Positions 9,217-15,556 of a stretch of 64,000 nucleotides of DNA are shown piece by piece (position 1 is the first letter of the stretch; every line of letters starts with the position of its first letter). The DNA comes from Streptomyces sp. WMMC940 (GTDB lineage: Bacteria; Actinomycetota; Actinomycetes; Streptomycetales; Streptomycetaceae): assembly GCF_027460265.1 (NCBI RefSeq), contig NZ_JAPZBC010000001.1:3371001-3435000 (forward strand), in the 5' to 3' direction. The position numbers and the translations under genes were made by a program. The notes below the pieces were generated by a model, which saw only the letters and a list, made by a program, of their open reading frames with translations, was not told the origin of the DNA and did no database searches.

Positions 9217-9237
9217 CAGAGAAACACCAGGTCAGGC
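9175..9237. repeat. attL core, left copy of 63-bp att repeat
   Basis: Identical to 32692-32754. It starts at the first base of the tRNA-Pro anticodon loop, covers the tRNA 3' half and 21 bp downstream. Similarity continues imperfectly for another 35 bp or so through the tRNA terminator hairpin. The tRNA 5' half lies only on this side, so this copy keeps the functional tRNA. Confidence 0.95.
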
Positions 9238-9266
9238 TCGGTGCTGAGAGATCAGCACCGAGCCTG
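9233..9266. terminator. tRNA-Pro terminator hairpin
   Basis: A 13-bp perfect stem (9233-9245 with 9254-9266) and an 8-nt loop sit 16 bp after the tRNA. A diverged version, CCCGGTACT...AGTGCCGGG, follows the right att copy at 32751-32783, so each att half brings its own terminator. Confidence 0.75.
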
Positions 9267-9286
9267 ACTTGTTTCTCAGGGGCTCT

Positions 9287-9313
9287 CTGGAGAAATCCTG
9301 GAGAAGATCTTGG
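9287..9313. repeat. Candidate integrase arm-type site (left), paired with 32567-32592
   Basis: CTGGAGAAATCCTGGAGAAG then ATCTTGG, closely matching TTGGAGAATTCCTGGAGATG then ATCTTG at 32567-32592 in the same orientation. Both copies lie just inside the element, 50 bp and 100 bp from their att cores, where tyrosine recombinases bind arm sites. Each contains two GGAGA half-sites. Confidence 0.55.
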
Positions 9314-9335
9314 AATCTTTCTCCAGACCAGCTCC

Positions 9336-10844
9336 CTACCGGCGAGCCTTCAGTAGCGCGTCGAGGACAGCAACGGGCGAGCCGGGGCTCATCGCCCGGC
9401 GCGCGTCCAGCGCTTCCTCCCACATCCCGGTGAGCGCAGTCATCAGCGTCTGCCGCATCCCGGACGTGATGTGGTCATAGCGGGACTGCACGGAACCGTC
9501 CTCGTGGCCCATGCGTTCGTCCATGAGCTTCGGCGGGGTCCCCACTTCTCTCATGAGGGTCTTGTGCGTATGGCGCAGCCCGTGCGGTGTCAGCCCCGGA
9601 GCGATCGGCACCCAGCACGCCTCAGCCCTCTTGGAGGCTCCTCGCCCGCGTGCCGGAATCCCGGGCCAAGGCTCAGCGACCACGGGCACCGGGTGCTCCT
9701 GCTGATTACCGCGCCCGGGGTACCGTCCGGTGACGGCTGGCTGGAAGAGCCAGGTGGCGAATCCGGAGCGTCGCCAATGTGCAGCCAACTCCCCCGATCC
9801 CGCGTTCCGGACGTACCCGAGATCGGTAATGGCCTCCAGAACCTTCAGCCGGGTCGGCTCCGCCACAGCGTCCGGGCGATTGAGGACGTTGGAAACGGTG
9901 CCGGACGAGACGCCGGCACGGCGAGCGACGTCGGTCAGCTTCGCTCCCGGACGGGTCGTAGCGCCGTTTGCGGTGCCGTGACTGCGGAAGACGTAGGCCA
10001 GTCCGTGGCACTCACACGGCTTCGGTTTCGTCCGGGCAATGTGGTCGGCAAGAAGCGAGGCGAGGAAATCCGGAGCGTCGATGTCCCGGTAGGAGTCGTC
10101 CTTGGGCGGGCAACGATGCAGTTCACCGGTATCCAGCTCGTAGAGCTGCCACTCCACGCGAAGACTCTTCGGCCGGACGAACTCGGCCTCAAGGCCCACG
10201 ACTTCACCCCAGCGCATGCCTGTGTAGCCCTTGACCATGCAGCCAACGAACTCGTCGTCGCGGCCGGACAGCAGCGCCATCCGCTCCGCGAGCAGCAGAA
10301 TGCCGAGAGCCGTCGTAACCGCCTTCTCCGGGCCACGGTTGCGTGAGCGACCAGCGCGCTTTCCGCGTCCGCGCCGCTTGGTTGCCGGGTTGGAATCGCG
10401 CAGCCCCTCGTCAACAGCATCGGCAAGGATCAGGTGCAGCGTCGCCCGCCATGTCTTGACGCTGGTAGCCGCATAGGGAACGGCGCGCTCGCGCTTCTCC
10501 CAAGCGGCAATGTCGGTACTCAGGATGTCCGCGATGGCGAAGTCCTCGAATGCGGGGAGTAGATGCTCTTCGATGTGCCGCCGGTAGTTCTGCATGGTGG
10601 ACGCCGCCAAGTCCTGCGCGGCATACCAGCGGCTCACGTAGGTACCGAAGGTGATCCGCTCCGGAGGCACCTTCTTCGTCCCCGCCAGCAACTTCGCCTC
10701 TTCGGCATCCGCCGCCTTCTTCGCGGCTGCCTTGGTCCGGAAGCGGATGGCATCACCATCCGCATCGCGGACCGTTCCATACTTGCCAGGCGCGAGCTTG
10801 TACCGGCCGCGCCAGTAGCCGCCGAGATTCTCGGCATACCCCAA
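9336..10844 (-). CDS. int: Tyrosine site-specific integrase with embedded LacI-type HTH
   Basis: A phage-type integrase, about 502 residues from a TTG start at 10844 preceded by GAGGAG; an upstream in-frame GTG at 10898 is possible but would translate a hairpin. From the TTG: an AP2-like N-terminal region (YWRGRYKLAPGKYG), a SAM-like core-binding domain at about 70-150, then the catalytic domain with Arg211 (GMRWGEVVGL), H421-x-x-R424 (TPHGLRHTHK) and the nucleophile Tyr456 (VQSRYDH). Between the first Arg and the HxxR box lies an insertion at about 301-348 (LTDVARRAGVSSGTVSNVLN) that reads as a LacI-family HTH. It sits beside its att site and would catalyse integration into tRNA-Pro. Confidence 0.93.
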   Translation of the reverse strand: MGYAENLGGYWRGRYKLAPGKYGTVRDADGDAIRFRTKAAAKKAADAEEAKLLAGTKKVPPERITFGTYVSRWYAAQDLAASTMQNYRRHIEEHLLPAFEDFAIADILSTDIAAWEKRERAVPYAATSVKTWRATLHLILADAVDEGLRDSNPATKRRGRGKRAGRSRNRGPEKAVTTALGILLLAERMALLSGRDDEFVGCMVKGYTGMRWGEVVGLEAEFVRPKSLRVEWQLYELDTGELHRCPPKDDSYRDIDAPDFLASLLADHIARTKPKPCECHGLAYVFRSHGTANGATTRPGAKLTDVARRAGVSSGTVSNVLNRPDAVAEPTRLKVLEAITDLGYVRNAGSGELAAHWRRSGFATWLFQPAVTGRYPGRGNQQEHPVPVVAEPWPGIPARGRGASKRAEACWVPIAPGLTPHGLRHTHKTLMREVGTPPKLMDERMGHEDGSVQSRYDHITSGMRQTLMTALTGMWEEALDARRAMSPGSPVAVLDALLKARR

Positions 10845-10866
10845 CTTGTTCTCCTCATAGACGGGT

Positions 10867-10895
10867 GTGCCGCCCGGCTGGACGACCGGGCGGCA
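10867..10895. terminator. Hairpin between xis and int
   Basis: A perfect 11-bp stem GTGCCGCCCGG/CCGGGCGGCAC with an 8-nt loop lies in the 58 bp between the xis stop and the int ribosome binding site. It could attenuate int relative to xis, or terminate. Its presence argues that int starts downstream at TTG 10844. Confidence 0.5.
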
Positions 10896-10902
10896 CACGG
10901 AA

Positions 10903-11262
10903 TCAGGCTGCGCTGGACTGCGATTGGCTGTGTCGCGCCCTGCGCGGCGTCCTTGCCTTCAAGGGGGCGACGGCCACCGCCGCCGTAGTAACCGCCCGGC
11001 GACGCGGTGCAGGTGCGGCTCGAACAGCGGCGCTATTGGTCTGGGCGGGACGGCTCTCGAAGATGCGCATGATCTCTGCGAAGTGCTCGGCCGTGAACCG
11101 GTAGCTGCCGGCGGGCTTCGTGAAGGGGATGCGTCCCCTGCGAGCCTGCTCCTTCACCCACCACTCGGAGCAGCCAAGGGCTTGGGCGACATCCGCAGCG
11201 GAGTGGAGCTGAGGCAGGCCAGTGCTCTTCTGACTCACTTTCGCGTCTCCTCTGGAGTTCAC
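10903..11262 (-). CDS. xis: Excisionase-like MerR/BldC-type HTH protein
   Basis: A 119-residue protein. A winged-helix excisionase fold is visible at residues 18-70: QLHSAADVAQALGCSEWWVK is the recognition helix and FTKPAGSYRFTAEHFAEIM the wing and following helix. The rest is a basic Ala/Arg tail (PRRRAVTTAAVAVAPLKART). Such a gene directly upstream of int is the standard AICE Xis, which bends DNA at att and directs excision. Both genes read leftwards and are probably cotranscribed. Confidence 0.8.
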   Translation of the reverse strand: MNSRGDAKVSQKSTGLPQLHSAADVAQALGCSEWWVKEQARRGRIPFTKPAGSYRFTAEHFAEIMRIFESRPAQTNSAAVRAAPAPRRRAVTTAAVAVAPLKARTPRRARHSQSQSSAA

Positions 11263-11309
11263 TTGGGGGTCTTGTCAGAGCCCGGACCTGTCCGAGGCTC
11301 GGATTTCTG

Positions 11310-11514
11310 CGTCACCGCGTCATCAGCGTCACTTGAGGCTCTGACCTGCGGGTTTGGGTGACTCTGCGGATCGGGTGTGCGTCACCGGTGCGTCATTGGG
11401 AGCGTCACCGGGTGACGCAGGTGACGCAGGATGACGCAGAGAAATCCGTCTGCGTCACCGCTGTTGGCGCAGGTCAGGGGCCGTTTTCCGGGCCGGGTGA
11501 CGCAGGTGACGCAG
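11310..11514. repeat. CGTCA/TGACG iteron cluster, candidate replication origin or Rep-binding region
   Basis: Twelve copies of the pentamer CGTCA or its complement fall within 205 bp, several in the extended form GTGACGCAGGTGACGCAG (near 11411-11430 and 11496-11514). Some are direct, some inverted around 11408-11412. The region lies between xis and the replication genes in an otherwise gene-free 416-bp gap, which suggests iterons for replication initiation or for regulation of xis/int. I see no gene in this gap. Confidence 0.6.
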
Positions 11515-11621
11515 CGTCTTCCTACTTAGGACAAAGAAGGTGCTGCCTGTAGTACTTGACTGCGCCTTACAAAGCGAAGAAGGAGCCGCTGCGCGGCACG
11601 ACCTTGGGGCGGCGTTCCGCC

Positions 11622-11657
11622 GAACAGCAAGAGGAGCACGTGCTCTTCTTGCTGTTC
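11622..11657. terminator. Terminator of the replication operon
   Basis: An 18-bp inverted repeat with one G-T mismatch (GAACAGCAAGAGGAGCAC followed directly by its complement) lies 21 bp beyond the stop of the leftward replication ATPase gene. Confidence 0.8.
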
Positions 11658-11678
11658 GCTTGAACGTGCGGTCGCGGG

Positions 11679-13160
11679 TCAGAACGCCCGCGTCTGCTCG
11701 TGCGGAAGCAGGGCCGGGGCGACCGTGCGGGTCATTTCGAGGTAGCGGCCCGCCTTGGTGCGGCCCGAGTCGATGAGGACGCCCCGGGCGGCGAGGGTGG
11801 GTTGGAGGCGCTTGAGGCGGTCGGAGAGGACTTTGCCGGTGGTGGGCCAGCCCTTGGGCAGGGGACGCGGCTCGTCGCTGCTGTAGAGGGTGCTGAGGAG
11901 GTGCAGCCATTCTGTGGAGGTCATCCGCTGCGCCGTTCCCGGGGTGAGGGTGTCGGCGTGCCTGAGGACGATCTGTGCGAGGAGGTCGCCCTCGATGACG
12001 TCGTCGTTGAGGTCGTCCAGGCTGGCCCGGTAGGCGGTGAGAGCCCCGAGACCGGTCGCGGCGTCGAGCTGTGCGCACAGGCGCGCGAAGTCCGCCATCC
12101 GCAGATCGGTCGGGGTTTCCGCTTCGACGGCTCGGACCTTGACGGTGAGGTCTAGCAGGGAGCCGAGGACGGTGGGTAGGGCTTCCGCGTAGTCGGCCCA
12201 CAGTTCCGCTTCGGTGCGCCGGACCTTGGGGCGTTCCAGCCGCAGGGGCAGGAGTCGTTCGGCGAGGTCGGGGCGGATGACGCCGACGTCGATGCCTGTG
12301 AGGAGCAGGGGGCGGCGGTATCCGATGCGGTATACGTCCCCGTCGGTGAACAGGGCGCGCTTGACGTTCTCGATGCCGGTGACGATGCAGCACATCGCGT
12401 CGGAGAGTTCCGGGGTCATGTGGGAGAGGTTGTCCAGGGCGGTCACCCATCCTGCCGCGACCGCTGCGACCAGGTTCTCCTCGTCCTTCGGCGCCCGTCG
12501 CAGGTCGCCGCTCATGCCTTCCACGATCCTGATGAGCATGCGGCCTCCGGTGGACTTGCCGGCGCCCTGCGGCCCGGTGAGGAACGGCGCGGGGACCGGT
12601 ACAGACGGCTCCAGGCAGCCGATGAGCCAGGCGATGGCCAGGCACTCGGTTTCCGCGGTGGCGAAATTGCACAGGCGGAGCAGGAGGTCGATGCCCTTGC
12701 CGTTCGTGTCCTTGGCCGGCAGGGGCAGTTCCCCAGTGAGCTGGGTGCGGCGCCAGCACACCTCGCGCGGGTCGGGGACGGCGATGTCCCAGCCGGTGGG
12801 GTGGATGCGCACGGACTGCCCGTCGTCGCGGCCCAGGTCCAGCCAAGTCGCCCCGTCAAAGCCCGGGGCGACGCGGATGTTCACGGACTGCACGTCCTCG
12901 CTCAGCGCGAGTGCTTCGATCAAGTCCAACGCCTCCTTGAGCGCGGTCCCGTTGAACACGCCGTATCCGTCCTTGAACAGGCCGACCATGAGTTCCTGGC
13001 GGTGGCTGCCCGTGGTGCCCTGTGAGCGGATCGGGCGGGCTACGGGGTGGCCTTTCCGCTGCGCGTACACGGTGCCGTCGGGGGTGCGGAAGTACCGGAA
13101 GTGCGCCTGCGCGTAGTCGGTGATGACCTCGCGGGCGGGAGTCTTCTCGTCGTCGGCCAT
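11679..13160 (-). CDS. AICE replication ATPase/helicase-like protein
   Basis: A 493-residue protein starting MADDEKTPAREV. It has a Walker A motif GPQGAGKST at about residue 195 and an acidic segment WVTALDNLSHM in the position of Walker B, then an arginine-rich sensor-like region (ERLLPLRLERPKVRR). The C-terminal 90 residues look like a winged-helix DNA-binding domain. It starts 2 bp after the stop of the prim-pol gene, so the two are coupled; together they resemble the primase-polymerase plus helicase pair of prim-pol-type AICEs. Confidence in a replication role comes from context and the P-loop. Confidence 0.75.
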   Translation of the reverse strand: MADDEKTPAREVITDYAQAHFRYFRTPDGTVYAQRKGHPVARPIRSQGTTGSHRQELMVGLFKDGYGVFNGTALKEALDLIEALALSEDVQSVNIRVAPGFDGATWLDLGRDDGQSVRIHPTGWDIAVPDPREVCWRRTQLTGELPLPAKDTNGKGIDLLLRLCNFATAETECLAIAWLIGCLEPSVPVPAPFLTGPQGAGKSTGGRMLIRIVEGMSGDLRRAPKDEENLVAAVAAGWVTALDNLSHMTPELSDAMCCIVTGIENVKRALFTDGDVYRIGYRRPLLLTGIDVGVIRPDLAERLLPLRLERPKVRRTEAELWADYAEALPTVLGSLLDLTVKVRAVEAETPTDLRMADFARLCAQLDAATGLGALTAYRASLDDLNDDVIEGDLLAQIVLRHADTLTPGTAQRMTSTEWLHLLSTLYSSDEPRPLPKGWPTTGKVLSDRLKRLQPTLAARGVLIDSGRTKAGRYLEMTRTVAPALLPHEQTRAF

Positions 13161-13162
13161 GG

Positions 13163-14017
13163 TCACAGTCCCAACCTGGTGCGGGCGTTGGCCCACGCGT
13201 CGGTGCAGTGCCGGACGGTCTCGCCCTTGGCCTGCGCGGCGGCGAACAGCCGGGCGATGTGCGTCTCGGTGAGGCAGCCGCACCGGCCGTGCGTGGACAG
13301 CACGGCCAGGAACGTCCGGTACACGGTCGCGTGCACCGCCTCCCGGGCCTCGGTGATGCGCTGCTCGGCCATGGCGATGCCACGCTCCAGGAACGCAGGC
13401 GTGCGATGGCGGCACTCCCCGCCCCCGGTAGGCGCGGGCACGGCGAAGGGAACCGGCCGGACTGCGGTGGGCGCCTTCACGGTCAGCGTTCGCACGGCGT
13501 CCGGGAGCTCCGTCATGGTGCCGCTGCCGGGACCGAGCCACCGGGCGTAGGCCATCGTGGACTTGATATCCACGCCACGCCGCACGCCGTTGGCGGAGGT
13601 CGTAGCCCCGCGGTAGAGCCAGTGCTCGCCGCGGGTGGTCGGCACGGTCCGAGTCGTGGGCAGATTCTCGCGGGCCCACTCGATGGCGTCGGCGTTGTCC
13701 AGGTCCACGACGGTGAGGCCGGCACCGCCGGGGTGGTAGGCGACTGTGCTCGCGGCGAGCCAGGCGTGGCGCCAGGGGCCGGAACGGATGACGTCCGGGT
13801 CGGTGGTCGCGGCGGCCCATGCGTGGCAGGGCGCGGGGCAGGTGCAGGGTCCGGGGGTCTTCATGTTCGGCCGCCCGCCACAGGCGTTGTCCGCGCAGCG
13901 ACGGCAGTTGCCGAACGGGGCCTTCCCTGCCCGTAACGGCATGGCGGGCACGCCGGAGGCTGCCAGGGAAAGCGCGGTGCGCAGGTGCTCTCCCCGAATG
14001 TCGGTCGGTTGGGTCAT
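13163..14017 (-). CDS. Bifunctional DNA primase/polymerase (prim-pol)
   Basis: A 284-residue protein of the prim-pol domain family. N-terminal features are PAMPLRAGKAPFGNC, a cysteine cluster (CRRCADNACGG and CTCPAPCHAW) that likely binds zinc, then the catalytic acidic motif LTVVDLDNADA. A conserved Arg/His region RGEHWLYRGA and GVDIKSTMAYA follow. The C-terminal 80 residues (ITEAREAVHATVYR, CGCLTETHIARL) form a helical PriCT-like module. It would prime and copy DNA at the element's origin. Translation is tightly linked to the ATPase gene that follows. Confidence 0.85.
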   Translation of the reverse strand: MTQPTDIRGEHLRTALSLAASGVPAMPLRAGKAPFGNCRRCADNACGGRPNMKTPGPCTCPAPCHAWAAATTDPDVIRSGPWRHAWLAASTVAYHPGGAGLTVVDLDNADAIEWARENLPTTRTVPTTRGEHWLYRGATTSANGVRRGVDIKSTMAYARWLGPGSGTMTELPDAVRTLTVKAPTAVRPVPFAVPAPTGGGECRHRTPAFLERGIAMAEQRITEAREAVHATVYRTFLAVLSTHGRCGCLTETHIARLFAAAQAKGETVRHCTDAWANARTRLGL

Positions 14018-14105
14018 GCTGGATGTCTCCAGTTCTGTGATCTGGGCTGGTTGGCAAGGGCGGCCCCGCTTTCATTGGCGTGAGATGGGGCCGCCCTTGG
14101 CGTAG

Positions 14106-14615
14106 CTAGTACTGGTCGCGGGCGTCGCAGGAGTCGCAGTCGCAGTCGTCGTCGTGGGGGCAGTCGCAGCCGCAGGGGTGTCCGGTGCCGATGCAGGAGC
14201 ACTGGCACATGCCCTCACCGCACGGCTCCTCGTCCGGCCCGTTCTCGGGACCGCTGTAGGTGAGCGGGCTGACGGCGCTGTGCGCGAGATCCAGGCACTG
14301 GGCGAGACCATGGGCCTGTTCCATGGCCGTGATCAGGAAGTCCTGGACGTTGGCGACGTGCCGAGCCGGGTCCTGGCCATCGGCGGATCCCAGGTGTCCG
14401 AGGGTGGTCAGGACATCGAGCGCGGTGCCGATCTGCTCGATGGCCTGCGGGAGCCGCTGAGCCAGGACCTTCAGCGCCGCGATCGCGTCGTAGGCCTCTG
14501 CCGGGTACGTCAGGCCCGGTGTCCCGGGACGAGGGAGGGTGCGGTGGTTGAACTCGCGGATGGCTTCGGCTGCCTTGCGGGTGAGCTGGGCGGGTTCGAC
14601 GGTGGTGGCGGTCAT
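14106..14615 (-). CDS. Hypothetical AICE protein with a cysteine-rich tail
   Basis: A 169-residue protein I cannot assign to a named function. The first 125 residues are helical (AEAIREFNHRTLPRPGTPGL, then DAIAALKVLAQRLPQAIEQI). The last 40 residues hold 11 cysteines interleaved with Asp, Gly and His (CQCSCIG, CGCDCPHDDDCDCDSC), which suggests a metal-binding tail. It lies between the prim-pol gene and small membrane genes, all leftward. A conserved AICE accessory protein is likely. Confidence 0.75.
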   Translation of the reverse strand: MTATTVEPAQLTRKAAEAIREFNHRTLPRPGTPGLTYPAEAYDAIAALKVLAQRLPQAIEQIGTALDVLTTLGHLGSADGQDPARHVANVQDFLITAMEQAHGLAQCLDLAHSAVSPLTYSGPENGPDEEPCGEGMCQCSCIGTGHPCGCDCPHDDDCDCDSCDARDQY

Positions 14616-14627
14616 GCTGCCTCCTGG

Positions 14628-15131
14628 CTAGTGGTGCAGGTGGGTGTGGGAGCGGGCGAAGGTGCCCCGGGTGTGGGTGGTGACGTGGGTGTTCTTGGTG
14701 ACCGGCCCGGTGTAGACCGCGTGGGAGATGCTGCGCTTGGCGCGGGAGAACGCGGCGCCGATGGAGAGTGCGGCGAAGGCGATGCCGGTGAGGAGGACGC
14801 CCATGCAGATGACGCCGGTGACGCTCATGGAGGCGAATCCCTTCAGCACGAGCCAGACGCCGCAGCCGATGCCGGTGGTGCCGGCGCCGATGCCGATGGA
14901 GGCGACCGCGGTTCCGGCGGCCCAGGCGGGCACGATCCGGCGTTCGTCCTGCCAGACCGGCACCGCGTCCCCGACCGTCGGCGGCTCGGTCGTGTCGCGG
15001 TAGGACGTCGGTGTGGGCGCCGGGGGCGGTGTGGGGCGGTAGATGTCGTTGATGATGCGGCGGGCTTCGGCGTTGGCCTCGGCGTCGCTCATGCGCGGCC
15101 ACCAGTCGGCCGGGGTGTTGGTCTCGCTCAC
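14628..15131 (-). CDS. Hypothetical membrane protein, transfer region
   Basis: 167 residues. A Pro-rich cytoplasmic segment (PTPPPAPTPTSYRD) is followed by two hydrophobic segments at about 72-95 and 103-128, then a basic His/Thr-rich tail (NTHVTTHTRGTFARSHTHLHH). It ends 12 bp before the next gene. Small membrane proteins in this position of AICEs are often associated with plasmid spreading (Spd), but I see no specific motif. Confidence 0.7.
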   Translation of the reverse strand: MSETNTPADWWPRMSDAEANAEARRIINDIYRPTPPPAPTPTSYRDTTEPPTVGDAVPVWQDERRIVPAWAAGTAVASIGIGAGTTGIGCGVWLVLKGFASMSVTGVICMGVLLTGIAFAALSIGAAFSRAKRSISHAVYTGPVTKNTHVTTHTRGTFARSHTHLHH

Positions 15132-15152
15132 AGCACGTGCCTCCCGTCGGGG

Positions 15153-15344
15153 TCAGGTGATGTTGGATGCGGCGTTGAGGAGGGCCTGTATGGCGGTGCG
15201 GATGGCGGTGGAGGCTCCGGTGTCGGCGGTGAAGAACCCGAAGAGGAACACCGCGAGCGCGGCGGCGGGGCCGACGTGACGGGTGCGGATGAGGACGAAG
15301 GTGAGGAGCCCGAAGAGGGCGACGGCGGACAGGGTGACGATCAC
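15153..15344 (-). CDS. Small membrane protein (63 aa), Spd-like
   Basis: Two hydrophobic segments (VTLSAVALFGLLTFVLIRT and PAAALAVFLFGFFTA) and little else. A GTG start at 15344 has a good GGAGG site 7 bp upstream. The GTGA overlap with the stop of the preceding reading frame suggests coupling. Tiny two-span proteins directly downstream of tra are typical of Streptomyces conjugative elements and are thought to help intramycelial spread. Confidence 0.7.
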   Translation of the reverse strand: MIVTLSAVALFGLLTFVLIRTRHVGPAAALAVFLFGFFTADTGASTAIRTAIQALLNAASNIT

Positions 15345-15553
15345 GAGCGGGCCTCCCGGGAACGGCCGGCGGGCAGCTCCCTGGGGTGGGTGCTGCCCGC
15401 CGATGGCTTGTCGTCTGACTTGTCGTGTGGCTTGTCGCTTGTCTTGTCGTCTTGCTTGTCTTGTCGCTTGTCGCCTCGCAGGTCACAAGCCGTTTCCGAC
15501 CCCCACGACACCCCAAGGACAGGTGTTCGTGTGGGGCGGGCGGCAAGCGACAA
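15341..15553 (-). CDS. Small charged protein overlapping the DK-repeat array (doubtful)
   Basis: A 70-residue frame between tra and the 63-aa membrane gene. It starts at TTG 15553, 3 bp after the tra stop, and overlaps the next start by 4 bp, which favours a real gene. Against it, its centre is only an Asp-Lys repeat with a four-residue period produced by the CTTGTC DNA repeats at 15407-15473, and the start is weak. It may instead be non-coding DNA carrying the transfer locus. Confidence 0.35.
   Translation of the reverse strand: MSLAARPTRTPVLGVSWGSETACDLRGDKRQDKQDDKTSDKPHDKSDDKPSAGSTHPRELPAGRSREARS
15407..15473. repeat. Candidate clt (cis-acting transfer locus): 12-bp-spaced CTTGTC array
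   Basis: CTTGTC begins at 15407, 15419, 15431, 15443, 15455 and 15467, exactly every 12 bp, with extra copies at 15438 and 15460. The array lies just downstream of the TraB-like gene. TraB proteins of Streptomyces plasmids recognise short direct repeats near tra through a C-terminal winged helix, and this TraB has such a domain. That makes this the best candidate for its loading site. Confidence 0.6.
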
Positions 15554-15556
15554 GCG

